Source of the DNA: Chromatium okenii
GTDB lineage: Bacteria > Pseudomonadota > Gammaproteobacteria > Chromatiales > Chromatiaceae
Reading direction: 5' to 3'
Assembly: GCF_002958735.1 (NCBI RefSeq)
Contig: NZ_PPGH01000038.1
Location: forward strand, 62,001-126,000
Length of the DNA stretch: 64,000 nucleotides
Shown: in pieces, positions 56,733 through 64,000 of the stretch
Position numbering within the stretch: the first letter of the stretch is position 1
How the letters are laid out: each line of letters opens with the position of its first letter
Made by a program: the position numbers and the translations under genes
The notes under the pieces: model-generated
Database searches by the model: none
Told to the model about the DNA's origin: nothing
The model's input: only the letters and a program-made list of their open reading frames with translations

Positions 56733-57692
56733 TTAACTACTGATCAACGCGGCGTGGGTTTTCCGCGCATCGTCGGCGCGGCAGTGGATATCGGCGCATT
56801 TGAAGCTGGAGACGGCGCAGCGCCAACTGCGTATCCATTGACAATTACGCTTGTTGGCAAGGGCAGCGTCAGCAGTGATCCGACGGGCGTCACCTGCTCC
56901 AGTACCACTTGCAGCGGTTCCTTTCCTATTGACGCAGAGGTCACGCTGACGGCTAAACCATTGACTGGATTTACTTTTAGTGGTTGGAGCGGAGCCTGTA
57001 CCAACAAAACCGGCACCTGCGCTGTCACGATGAGCAAAGCGCAAACCGTCACTGCAACGTTTACCGCCGCTCCGGTGAATTACAGTTTGACGCTCACCAA
57101 AGTTGGTGATGGCACCGTCACTAGCACTCCGGGCGGAATCAATTGCGGAACGGGCACTGGCTGCGCAGCAAAATTTGCCAGCGGTAAAACCATCACACTG
57201 ACTGCGGCTCCAGCAACTGGTGCAACATTTGTGAAATGGAACGGCTGCACGGCAAGCGCCACCGATTCTAAAAAATGCACGCTGACTCTCACCGCTAATA
57301 AAACTGTGACAGCAACTTTCACTACTATTCCCGCTGCAACTGCCGATTTTATTATTACTGGTATTATTTTGACGCCAGCCAATCCGCAGACAAATGGATT
57401 ATTTGCAGCCAACATTACAGTGAAAAACCAAGGCACCAGCGCGGCAGATGGCGGTACGCTTTCGGTATGGACAAACCGCGCTACAAAGCCGGTATGCAGT
57501 ACTGGCGGTGATAAAGCCGTTCCCATTGGCAGCGTAGCAGCGGGCAATACCAAAGTTCTGACCATTGGCGAACTTGCAGCAGGCGCAGTAGGCACAAAAA
57601 AACTATACGCATTTGCTGATAGCAAGTGTGTAAGGCAGGAAATTGATGAAACCAATAATCAATTGACCAAAAATTACACTGTGAAACAGTAA
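56733..57692 (+). pseudogene. Truncated duplicate of the beta-helix/CARDB secreted protein
   Basis: Begins inside the segment LTTDQRGVGFPRIVGAAVDI, exactly at the IS5-like end, and continues with two repeat domains (YPLTITLVGKGSVSSDPTGV and YSLTLTKVGDGTVTSTPGGI) and a CARDB-like domain to the same C-terminus (QLTKNYTVKQ) as the full gene at 58437. The signal peptide and beta-helix are missing, so it cannot be secreted in the normal way. Confidence 0.9.
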
Positions 57693-57759
57693 TCGTAGGT
57701 TGAGTTGACTGCGCCAACCCAACTGACGATCTATAAAATAATCCGTATGGCAGTAAACG

Positions 57760-57792
57760 AAAAAAGCCCCGCTGTCGACAGCGGGGCTTTTT
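57760..57792 (+). terminator. Terminator of the truncated duplicate
   Basis: AAAAAAGCCCCGCTGT pairs with ACAGCGGGGCTTTTT. It is the counterpart of the terminator at 60808 and part of the duplicated segment. Confidence 0.88.
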
Positions 57793-57796
57793 AATG

Positions 57797-57902
57797 TCAA
57801 GCGACTACACTTTTAATTGTAACCGCAGTTTTTCATGGCGTTCTTTTCAATCTGGCGAATACGCTCCGCAGACACGCCAAATTGATCAGCCAATTCGTGC
57901 GG
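57797..57902 (-). pseudogene. Duplicated 3' end of rpoH
   Basis: The bases match 60852-60956 closely (complement of the codons for [20 protein letters not shown]). The match ends around 57902. Only the last ~35 codons of rpoH are present, so it is a by-product of the segmental duplication. Confidence 0.85.
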
Positions 57903-57981
57903 CGGCAGGTTATTCAACAAATGCCAGCAACTGGCGATATTCAATGCAAACTACCAAAACACCGCAAATTCAAATTGCCAA

Positions 57982-58197
57982 AAGGCGAAACTTATACAAA
58001 CTGAATCAGCGCGTGGCGCATTTAGCTATTATATGGCTGGTGATGGCAGTGAATATCTGCGCCGATTACAAGTGCGTTGTCCATCATTGGTTCATGCCTT
58101 TACGCTATTAGAACCGCTATTGGTTGGAGCGCAACTGTTTGATGTTGCCTTGATTATGGTATCGCTGGGAATTTGTCCGCCAGAAATTGAGCGTTAA
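57982..58197 (+). pseudogene. C-terminal remnant of a NuoD/[NiFe]-hydrogenase large-subunit-like gene
   Basis: From about 57988 one frame reads KLIQTESARGAFSYYMAGDG, SEYLRRLQVRCPSLVHAFTL, LEPLLVGAQLFDVALIMVSL and ends at 58197. 'ESxRGxxxYYxxxDG...RLxxRxPS' followed by a hydrophobic stretch with an Asp and a C-terminal 'GxxExxR' is the ending of complex I 49-kDa/group 4 hydrogenase large subunits. Upstream bases suggest LPKGETY in another frame. The rest of the gene is absent. Confidence 0.6.
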
Positions 58198-58436
58198 ATC
58201 ACGCTGCACTTGCATTAACCACAATTCAAATCTTTATTCACGGCAATTGTTCAATTGCCGTCATTGTTTCGACGCTCACCTGACACACCAAATTTAGTCA
58301 CTCAATCACCTTTGTTCGACCTTGGTAAGGTCATTCGTTAGGCGCGGTTGGCAAAAAAGTTGAACACTGCATTTCAATTGTTGTATTTTTCAACTCCCGC
58401 TCGTTCACGCTTGTTTCATCATTTGGAGAGTTGCCA

Positions 58437-60740
58437 ATGCGTTACCGTAAACATGCCTTTCATCCGCTGACCTGCTGGGCGGGAATTGCCGCCTTGCTTG
58501 CCAGCATCACCCTCAGTTTTCCTGCGAGTGCTGCAACCTACACTGTCACTAATCTCAACGACAGTGGTGCCGGTTCATTACGGCAAGCCATTCTCGATGC
58601 CAATGCTACGCTTGGCGTTGCTGACACCATCGAATTCGATCCGAGTGTGACCGGCACGATTACGCTCACCACTGGTGAAATCCAAATCACCGATAAATTG
58701 ACGCTGAACGGCCCCGGTGAAGCGGTATTGACGATTAGTGGTAATCAGAAGTCACGGATTTTTAACGTGAAAACGATGAACACCACGATGAGCAGCTTGA
58801 CGCTGAAAGATGGCAAAGTTTCCAGCGATGGTGGCGCAATTCTCAATCAAGGATCGCTGACATTAAAACAGCTCACTTTCACGAATAATAAAGCAGATGG
58901 CTATTCTTCAGGCGGTGCGATTAAAAATGATGGGGTATTGACGATGTCGGACATCATTGTAACCGGTTCGTCTGCCACTCACGATGGTGGTGCGTTTTAC
59001 AATAACGGACTCGCTACACTGAACAATGGTACTTTTTCGGGTAATCTCACCACGAACGGCGGTGGTGCGATATTAAATACCTCTAGTGGCAAATTGACCA
59101 TCAATCGTGCGGTTTTTGATGGTAATCAATCTGATTACGGTGGTGCTATCAACAATAGCGGCATTTTATCCCTAAACGAAAGCGCCTTTTCTGCGAATCA
59201 AGCAAAAAACGCTGGGGGAGCTATCTGTAGCAATGGGAGATTATCGGTTACGAATAGCCTCTTTGCGCAAAACCGTTCCGGTACTAATGGCGGCGGCATT
59301 GCTACTCAAGAAGATACTACTATCTACAACAGCACTTTTTCACAAAACTATGCTGAAAGTAGTGGGGGCGCTATCTGTGCGTATAGATATGGGTATAGTC
59401 CTTCTTTAACCTTGCTGAATGACACCCTAACTGGGAATTATGCCGGCGCCGGTGGCAGTGTCTGGTTCGGTGGAACGTTAACAATCGGTAATACCATCAG
59501 TGTTGGGAACTTCGCGCCCACCAATCTGGAAATATACAAAAGCAGCGGCACCTTTACTTCACAGGGCAATAATCTTTTTGGCAGCAACACCATTTTTGGC
59601 GGTAGCGATGCGGCATCAAGTGGCTATAGCGACCTGACTATCCAGAGCACCGATAGCATTCTCACCGAAGAGCCAGAAACGGTTATTGGTTCTTTAATGG
59701 ACAATGGCGGTTTTACCCAAACCCACGCTTTAATTCCCGGCAGCCCAGCCATTGACGCGGGTGGAAATAGCATTGTTCCAACCGAATTAACCACCGATCA
59801 ACGCGGCGTGGGTTTTCCGCGCATCGTCGGCGACCGCGTGGACATCGGCGCATTTGAAGCTGGCGGTGTAGCAACCGCCTATCCGCTAACAATTACGCTT
59901 GTTGGTAAAGGCAGCGTCAGCAGTGCGCCGACGGGTGTGACCTGTTCTGGAACTACTTGCAGCGGTTCCTTTCCTATTGACGCAGAGGTCACGCTGACGG
60001 CTAAACCATTGACCGGTTTCACTTTTGGCGGCTGGAGCGGAGCCTGCACCAACAAAACCGGCACCTGCGCCGTCACGATGAGCAAAGCGCAAACCGTCAC
60101 TGCAACGTTTACCGCCGCTCCGGTGAGTTACAGTTTGACCCTCACCAAAGTGGGCGACGGCATCGTCACCAGCAACCCGATGGGAATTAAATGCGGCACG
60201 GGCACTGGCTGCGCGGCGAAATTTGCCAGCGGTAAAACCATCACTCTCACTGCGGTTCCGGCAACTGGCGCAACGTTTGTGAAATGGACGGGCTGCACGG
60301 CAAGTGCAACTGATTCTAAAAAGTGCACTCTCACGCTGACTGCTAATAAAACGGTGACAGCGACTTTCAGCACTGCCACCGCTGCAACTGCTGATTTCAT
60401 CATCACTGCGATTACTTTGACGCCTACTTCTCCGGTAGCAAATGGGCTCTTTAACGTCAACATCACCGTCAAAAATAAAGGCACTAAAAGCGCAGATGGT
60501 GGCACTTTGTCGGTGTGGACGAATCGCACATCCAAACCGGAGTGCAGCACTGGCGGTGACAAAGCCGTTCCAATTGGCAGCGTAGCAGCGGGCAATACTA
60601 AAGTTCTGACCATTAGCGAACTTGCAGCAGGCGCAGTAGGCACAAAAAAACTATACGCATTTGCTGATAGCAAGTGTGTAAGGCAGGAAATTGATGAAAC
60701 CAATAATCAATTGACCAAAAATTACACTGTGAAACAGTAA
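58437..60740 (+). CDS. Secreted parallel beta-helix protein with repeat and CARDB-like domains
   Basis: A 767-residue exported protein. The signal peptide is long (MRYRKHAFHPLTCWAGIAAL ending FPASA). TYTVTNLNDSGAGSLRQAIL is the typical opening of right-handed beta-helix surface proteins. Residues about 60-430 form repeated units with GGAI/GGA(F,I)xN turns (DGGAILNQGSLTLKQLTFTN, NGGGIATQEDTTIYNSTFSQ). Two 'bacterial repeat' domains (GKGSVSSAPTGVTCSGTTCS with GFTFGGWSGACT, and GDGIVTSNPMGIKCGTGTGC) and a CARDB-like adhesion domain (ADFIITAITLTPTSPVANGL to DETNNQLTKNYTVKQ) follow. The start at ATG 58437 has GGAGAG upstream. The role is likely surface adhesion. Confidence 0.88.
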   Translation: MRYRKHAFHPLTCWAGIAALLASITLSFPASAATYTVTNLNDSGAGSLRQAILDANATLGVADTIEFDPSVTGTITLTTGEIQITDKLTLNGPGEAVLTISGNQKSRIFNVKTMNTTMSSLTLKDGKVSSDGGAILNQGSLTLKQLTFTNNKADGYSSGGAIKNDGVLTMSDIIVTGSSATHDGGAFYNNGLATLNNGTFSGNLTTNGGGAILNTSSGKLTINRAVFDGNQSDYGGAINNSGILSLNESAFSANQAKNAGGAICSNGRLSVTNSLFAQNRSGTNGGGIATQEDTTIYNSTFSQNYAESSGGAICAYRYGYSPSLTLLNDTLTGNYAGAGGSVWFGGTLTIGNTISVGNFAPTNLEIYKSSGTFTSQGNNLFGSNTIFGGSDAASSGYSDLTIQSTDSILTEEPETVIGSLMDNGGFTQTHALIPGSPAIDAGGNSIVPTELTTDQRGVGFPRIVGDRVDIGAFEAGGVATAYPLTITLVGKGSVSSAPTGVTCSGTTCSGSFPIDAEVTLTAKPLTGFTFGGWSGACTNKTGTCAVTMSKAQTVTATFTAAPVSYSLTLTKVGDGIVTSNPMGIKCGTGTGCAAKFASGKTITLTAVPATGATFVKWTGCTASATDSKKCTLTLTANKTVTATFSTATAATADFIITAITLTPTSPVANGLFNVNITVKNKGTKSADGGTLSVWTNRTSKPECSTGGDKAVPIGSVAAGNTKVLTISELAAGAVGTKKLYAFADSKCVRQEIDETNNQLTKNYTVKQ

Positions 60741-60807
60741 TCTTAAGTTGGGTCGACTGCGCCAACCTAACTGACGATCTATAAAATAATCCGTATGGCA
60801 GTAAACG

Positions 60808-60848
60808 AAAAAAGCCCCGCTGTCACAATACCAACAGCGGGGCTTTTT
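60808..60848. terminator. Terminator between beta-helix gene and rpoH
   Basis: AAAAAAGCCCCGCTGT and ACAGCGGGGCTTTTT form a long stem over a ten-base loop. It serves both convergent genes. Confidence 0.9.
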
Positions 60849-60860
60849 AATGTCAAGCGA

Positions 60861-61699
60861 CTAAACTTCTAATTGTAACCGCAGTTTTTTCATCGCATTT
60901 TTTTCAATCTGGCGAATACGCTCCGCCGACACGCCAAACTGATCGGCTAATTCGTGCAATGTCTGCTTTTTCTCCGCCAGCCAGCGTTCCTGCAAAATCG
61001 TTTTACTGCGTTCATCCAAACCTTCTAATGCGTAATGCAAGCGATCATGTTGATCGCGTTCACTATCTTCATATTCAAGCATTCGCGCTGGCTCCATGCG
61101 CAAATCAGGAAGATACGTGGAAGGCGCTGAAGGCGCATCATCGTCGTCATCTTCTAATCCATCAAAAGATAAATCCTGATTTGATAACCGCGATTCCATT
61201 TGCAATACAGTTTCTGGTTTTACACCCAAATCTGCTGCAACCTCATCAACTTCCTGTTTGGTAAACCAACCGAGGCGTTTTTTTGAACTGCGCAAATTAA
61301 AAAACAATTTGCGTTGCGCTTTGGTGGTGGCAATTTTTACAATGCGCCAATTGCGCAAAATGTATTCGTGAATCTCGGCACGAATCCAATGCACAGCAAA
61401 TGACACCAAACGCACACCCATATCCGGCTCGAAACGGCGTACTGCTTTAATTAAACCAACTGTTCCTTCTTGAATTAAATCCGGCAGCGGCAATCCATAG
61501 CCGAGATAACCCGCGCAATCCGAATCACAAAACGCAAATGCGAAGTGACCAACCGCCGCGCCGCCAGCATGTCGTTATGATCGCGCACCTGAACGGCCAG
61601 CGATTTTTCTTCTTCCGGCGTCAGCATCGGAATCTGATATGCGCTGTTGATATACGCTTCAATCGTGCCAGTCGGCATGAGGGAAAAGTCTTTAGCCAT
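60861..61699 (-). pseudogene. rpoH: RNA polymerase sigma-32 factor with one-base frameshift
   Basis: RpoH directs heat-shock transcription. The first frame gives MAKDFSLMPTGTIEAYINSA to [11 protein letters not shown] and then breaks. The second gives [40 protein letters not shown], the RpoH box QRKLFFNLR, and region 4 ([20 protein letters not shown]). At about 61510 a GCGCGGG run is one G short; adding it yields [14 protein letters not shown] and an uninterrupted 279-residue sigma-32. Because rpoH is nearly indispensable, a base-calling error is the simplest explanation. The gene stands alone with its own 5' leader. Confidence 0.88.
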
Positions 61700-61781
61700 G
61701 TTCCAGTTCCTGTCTCAGAGGTTGTGTCTGACTAAAATCCTACCAATATAGTAGGACATTTGCCAGATATTTTTTTCTCAG

Positions 61782-62063
61782 TTAATCAAACCGATAGTGT
61801 TTTTCAACGGCTTCGAGCACGTCCCAAGTGCATGACAGCCCAGCCGGAAAAGTAATCAAATCGCCGCGCCCAAAGGTTTCCGGTTCGCCACCATTCGGCG
61901 TGACCGTGAAGCGCCCACGCAGCACATAACAGGTTTCAGTGCGGTCGTAATGCCACGCAAACTGCGCCGGTTCTTTTTTCCACATCGGCCAGCCATCAAT
62001 GCCCATCACTTCCAGTTTTGCGGGCGAGGGTTTGTGTTCACAGCGAATCGTTAAATCATTCAT
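61782..62063 (-). CDS. Small cupin-domain protein
   Basis: A 93-residue single-domain cupin. WHYDRTETCYVLRGRFTVTP is the first cupin motif and FGRGDLITFPAGLSCTWDVL the second. The pattern matches small cupins of the DUF861 type. Metal binding is likely through His, Glu and others, but the substrate is unknown. It lies alone between rpoH and ychJ. Confidence 0.85.
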   Translation of the reverse strand: MNDLTIRCEHKPSPAKLEVMGIDGWPMWKKEPAQFAWHYDRTETCYVLRGRFTVTPNGGEPETFGRGDLITFPAGLSCTWDVLEAVEKHYRFD

Positions 62064-62203
62064 ATTGCATTAGTTCTCATCTTGATGATTGACAGTGGTG
62101 ATAGCGTAAATGCTGCAAACATTCAGGTCGTTACAATCCAATCGCGTAACGCCTAAAATTGCCGCTGCATTTTCAATGACGATTGTTAACTTTGGAGTGA
62201 TTT

Positions 62204-62689
62204 ATGGCGGTTTGTGCTTGTGGTTCTGGTCGTGAGTTTGATGAATGCTGCGCCCCTTTTCTCGCTGGTGCACCTGCGCCAACGGCAGAGGCGTTAATGC
62301 GTTCGCGCTACACCGCCTACGCCGTTGGACAGTTAGACCATTTGGAACGCACAGATGCGCCCGAAGCGCGTGATGAATTTAATCGTGCTGATGCCGAGCG
62401 CACTGCGGCGGAAACCACGTGGTTGGGCTTGAAAGTGGTGCGCGTTATTGACGGCGGTGTCGATGATCAAACAGGACAAGTGGAATTTATCTTTCGTTAT
62501 CAACAACACGGCAAAATTCATGCCCAGCATGAATTGTCGCAATTCCGCCGCGAAGACGGCATCTGGCTGTATGAAAGCAGCGAGATGAATCCGAAATCGC
62601 CGCCAGTGCGTGTTGCCAAAATCAACCGCAATGATCCTTGCACCTGCGGTTCTGGCAAGAAATATAAAAAATGTTGCGGTGCGGCTTAA
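62204..62689 (+). CDS. ychJ: YchJ-family SEC-C motif protein
   Basis: A 161-residue protein: [20 protein letters not shown] at the N-terminus, [17 protein letters not shown] in the NTF2-like middle, and a C-terminal SEC-C motif ([17 protein letters not shown]) that binds zinc. Matches E. coli YchJ, whose function is unclear. A GGAG site precedes the ATG. The following gene overlaps or abuts its stop. Confidence 0.93.
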   Translation: MAVCACGSGREFDECCAPFLAGAPAPTAEALMRSRYTAYAVGQLDHLERTDAPEARDEFNRADAERTAAETTWLGLKVVRVIDGGVDDQTGQVEFIFRYQQHGKIHAQHELSQFRREDGIWLYESSEMNPKSPPVRVAKINRNDPCTCGSGKKYKKCCGAA

Positions 62690-62693
62690 TTCG

Positions 62694-63491
62694 GTGAAAG
62701 TGCAACGTTCGACTGCGCCAGCGTCAGAACAGCATTTTGCCTGCACCGGCTGCGGCAAATGTTGTCACGGTTGGCTGCCGTTGACAGTGGCGGATGCGTT
62801 TGCGAATGCCGGACGTTTTCCGCTGGCGCTGGTGTGGACGCCAGTGCCGGAAGTGAGTCGCGCCTTTGATTTGACTGCGCAATTGGGCACGGTGGTGCAG
62901 ATTGCGAAACGTAAACGGGTTGCCGTTTTGATTGCGCCGACCGCATATCTGCCGCCGTCATTTCCCTGTCCGGCGCTCTCGCCGGATAACCGCTGCGCCA
63001 TTCAGGCAGAAAAACCGCTGCGGTGTCGCACCATGCCGTTTTATCCGTATCGCCGCGCCTCGGACCAAGCCGATTTGCTGCTGCCGCGCAAAGGTTGGCA
63101 ATGCGACATTTCGGCGACTGCGCCGCTGGTGTATCAGCAGCGCAAAATCGTTGATCGCAGCGATTTTGATGCCGAACGTGCCGCGTTAGTTGCTCAAGCG
63201 CCGATGTTGCGCACCTACGCAGACACCACGTTGAAACACTATCCAACGGTGCTGGCGCAGTTGCTGAAAGCGGCGCAGAACCCAGCAGCAGGACGGTTTA
63301 TCGTGGGTTTTGCGTCGTTGCTGCGCTGGCACAAAGCGTTTGATCCCGTCACGTTTGCCCAAGCCCAGCATCCAGTGCTCTGCGCCTTTGCCGAGCGCAC
63401 CGCCGCCGATCCCACGCTGGCGATCTATCACCGTTATTACCAAGAGGCGGCGGCAGAATTGGCGTGGTTTACCAACGCCGATCCGCCTTGA
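62694..63491 (+). CDS. YkgJ-family cysteine-cluster protein
   Basis: About 265 residues. [20 protein letters not shown] and [11 protein letters not shown] with [20 protein letters not shown] give the cysteine set of the YkgJ/Fe-S-type cluster family, which probably binds zinc or an Fe-S centre. No ATG is available near the ychJ end; GTG at 62694 is chosen, and GTG at 62679 (inside ychJ) is an alternative. The arrangement suggests co-expression with ychJ. The specific role is unknown. Confidence 0.85.
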   Translation: MKVQRSTAPASEQHFACTGCGKCCHGWLPLTVADAFANAGRFPLALVWTPVPEVSRAFDLTAQLGTVVQIAKRKRVAVLIAPTAYLPPSFPCPALSPDNRCAIQAEKPLRCRTMPFYPYRRASDQADLLLPRKGWQCDISATAPLVYQQRKIVDRSDFDAERAALVAQAPMLRTYADTTLKHYPTVLAQLLKAAQNPAAGRFIVGFASLLRWHKAFDPVTFAQAQHPVLCAFAERTAADPTLAIYHRYYQEAAAELAWFTNADPP

Positions 63492-63492
63492 C

Positions 63493-63537
63493 CGAGCGAA
63501 TGCTCAATTTTTTACCCGTCCGGCGGAGTAGCGCCGG
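63493..63537 (+). terminator. Possible terminator and adjacent hairpin before aspS
   Basis: GAGC (63494-63497) pairs with GCTC (63502-63505) and is followed by six T's, a weak terminator. Next, CCGGCG (63520-63525) pairs perfectly with CGCCGG (63532-63537). The second hairpin lies 38 bases before the aspS start and might influence its expression. Confidence 0.35.
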
Positions 63538-63574
63538 TATCACTTTTCTAATGAATACAGCGAGTAAGTTAGCA

Positions 63575-64000
63575 ATGCGCACGCATTATTGTGGAGAATT
63601 AACCGCCAGCCACGACGCACAAACGGTCGTGTTATGCGGCTGGGTGCAGCGCCGCCGCGATCACGGTGGCGTGATTTTTATTGATTTGCGCGACCGCGAA
63701 GGTTTGGTGCAGATCGTGTTTGATCCCGACCGCGCCGAGGTCTTTCACCGCGCCGAGCAAGTGCGCAGCGAATATGTGTTGAAAATCACCGGCACGGTGC
63801 GCCCGCGTCCGGCTGGCACCGTCAACGCCGAGTTGCCGACCGGCGCGATTGAAATTCTGGGGCTGGAGTTGGAAGTGCTCAACAGCTCGGAAACGCCGCC
63901 AATTCAATTAGATACACACGCTGCCGATGCGTCGGAAGAGCTGCGGCTGCGTTATCGGTATCTCGATTTGCGGCGTCCCGAAATGCAAAACCGGCTGCGG
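63575..64000 (+). CDS. aspS: Aspartyl-tRNA synthetase (partial, runs off the window)
   Basis: The first 142 residues are present: [57 protein letters not shown] (the OB-fold anticodon-binding domain), then [20 protein letters not shown], the entrance to the class II catalytic domain. ATG 63575 matches the family N-terminus; an in-frame ATG eight codons earlier (63551) lacks family support. The catalytic domain lies beyond the window. Confidence 0.96.
   Translation, partial: MRTHYCGELTASHDAQTVVLCGWVQRRRDHGGVIFIDLRDREGLVQIVFDPDRAEVFHRAEQVRSEYVLKITGTVRPRPAGTVNAELPTGAIEILGLELEVLNSSETPPIQLDTHAADASEELRLRYRYLDLRRPEMQNRLR

Noticed and set aside
57794..58111. Open frame of 105 codons after the truncated beta-helix copy
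   Set aside because: It reads the duplicated rpoH end in the wrong sense and the hydrogenase-like remnant in the wrong frame.

Overview
The window looks like a chromosomal segment of a gammaproteobacterium with moderate GC. Support comes from the housekeeping genes: hemA-prfA, glnE, rpoH with its RpoH box, ilvE with a small CHCC zinc-finger gene, rlmJ, ygfZ, kdsA next to pyrG, ychJ, and PilE/PilA-type pilins. The density of toxin-antitoxin pairs, Uma2 and DUF29 genes, short palindromic repeats and insertion sequences resembles filamentous sulfur-oxidising or Competibacter-like lineages, but the genus cannot be named from sequence alone.

Layout. 0-2 kb: end of one RTX-type secreted protein and a complete RTX/Calx-beta protein. 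2-4.8 kb (minus): nucleotide-sugar epimerase, gatA, gatC. 5-13.1 kb: an island with two tandem units, each an MmeI-like type IIL restriction-modification gene followed by a structured leader and a phage antirepressor-like gene, plus the 3' stub of a third MmeI-like gene. 13.2-28 kb: rtcB, a wrecked bioF, tRNA-Gly, hemA-prfA, a Bax-inhibitor-like gene, ilvE, glnE, a sugar-phosphate mutarotase, a secreted beta-propeller and queE; bioF, glnE, the mutarotase and the beta-propeller all carry single-base frameshifts. 28-31.2 kb: a third antirepressor module between two folK fragments, then two secreted proteins of unknown function. 31.5-41 kb: pyrG-kdsA, a pilin, a DUF1640 protein, ygfZ, rlmJ, an isolated hypB, twin Uma2 genes, a P-loop ATPase and metA. 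41-49 kb: toxin-antitoxin genes, broken by an IscB element with its omega RNA and by two type IV pilins (one behind a good sigma-54 promoter), and tied together by repeated ~110-bp intergenic units. 49-56.7 kb: insertion-sequence graveyard (two IS5-like copies, IS630-like, IS1-like) with a broken lipoprotein, an intact 533-residue membrane-associated protein of unknown function, and fragments of dual-OB, DUF488 and phospholipase-D-like genes. 56.7-60.8 kb: a truncated and a full copy of a secreted beta-helix/CARDB protein produced by a segmental duplication that also copied the end of rpoH. 60.8-64 kb: rpoH (one frameshift), a cupin, ychJ, a YkgJ-type cysteine-cluster protein and the start of aspS.

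How it fits together. Stable core genes alternate with accessory islands. The main accessory theme is genome defence and selfish elements: type IIL enzymes with diverged specificity regions, antirepressor genes under structured (possibly C4-like antisense) leaders, an OMEGA/IscB nuclease, many toxin-antitoxin pairs and several IS families. No CRISPR array, rRNA operon or intact prophage was seen.
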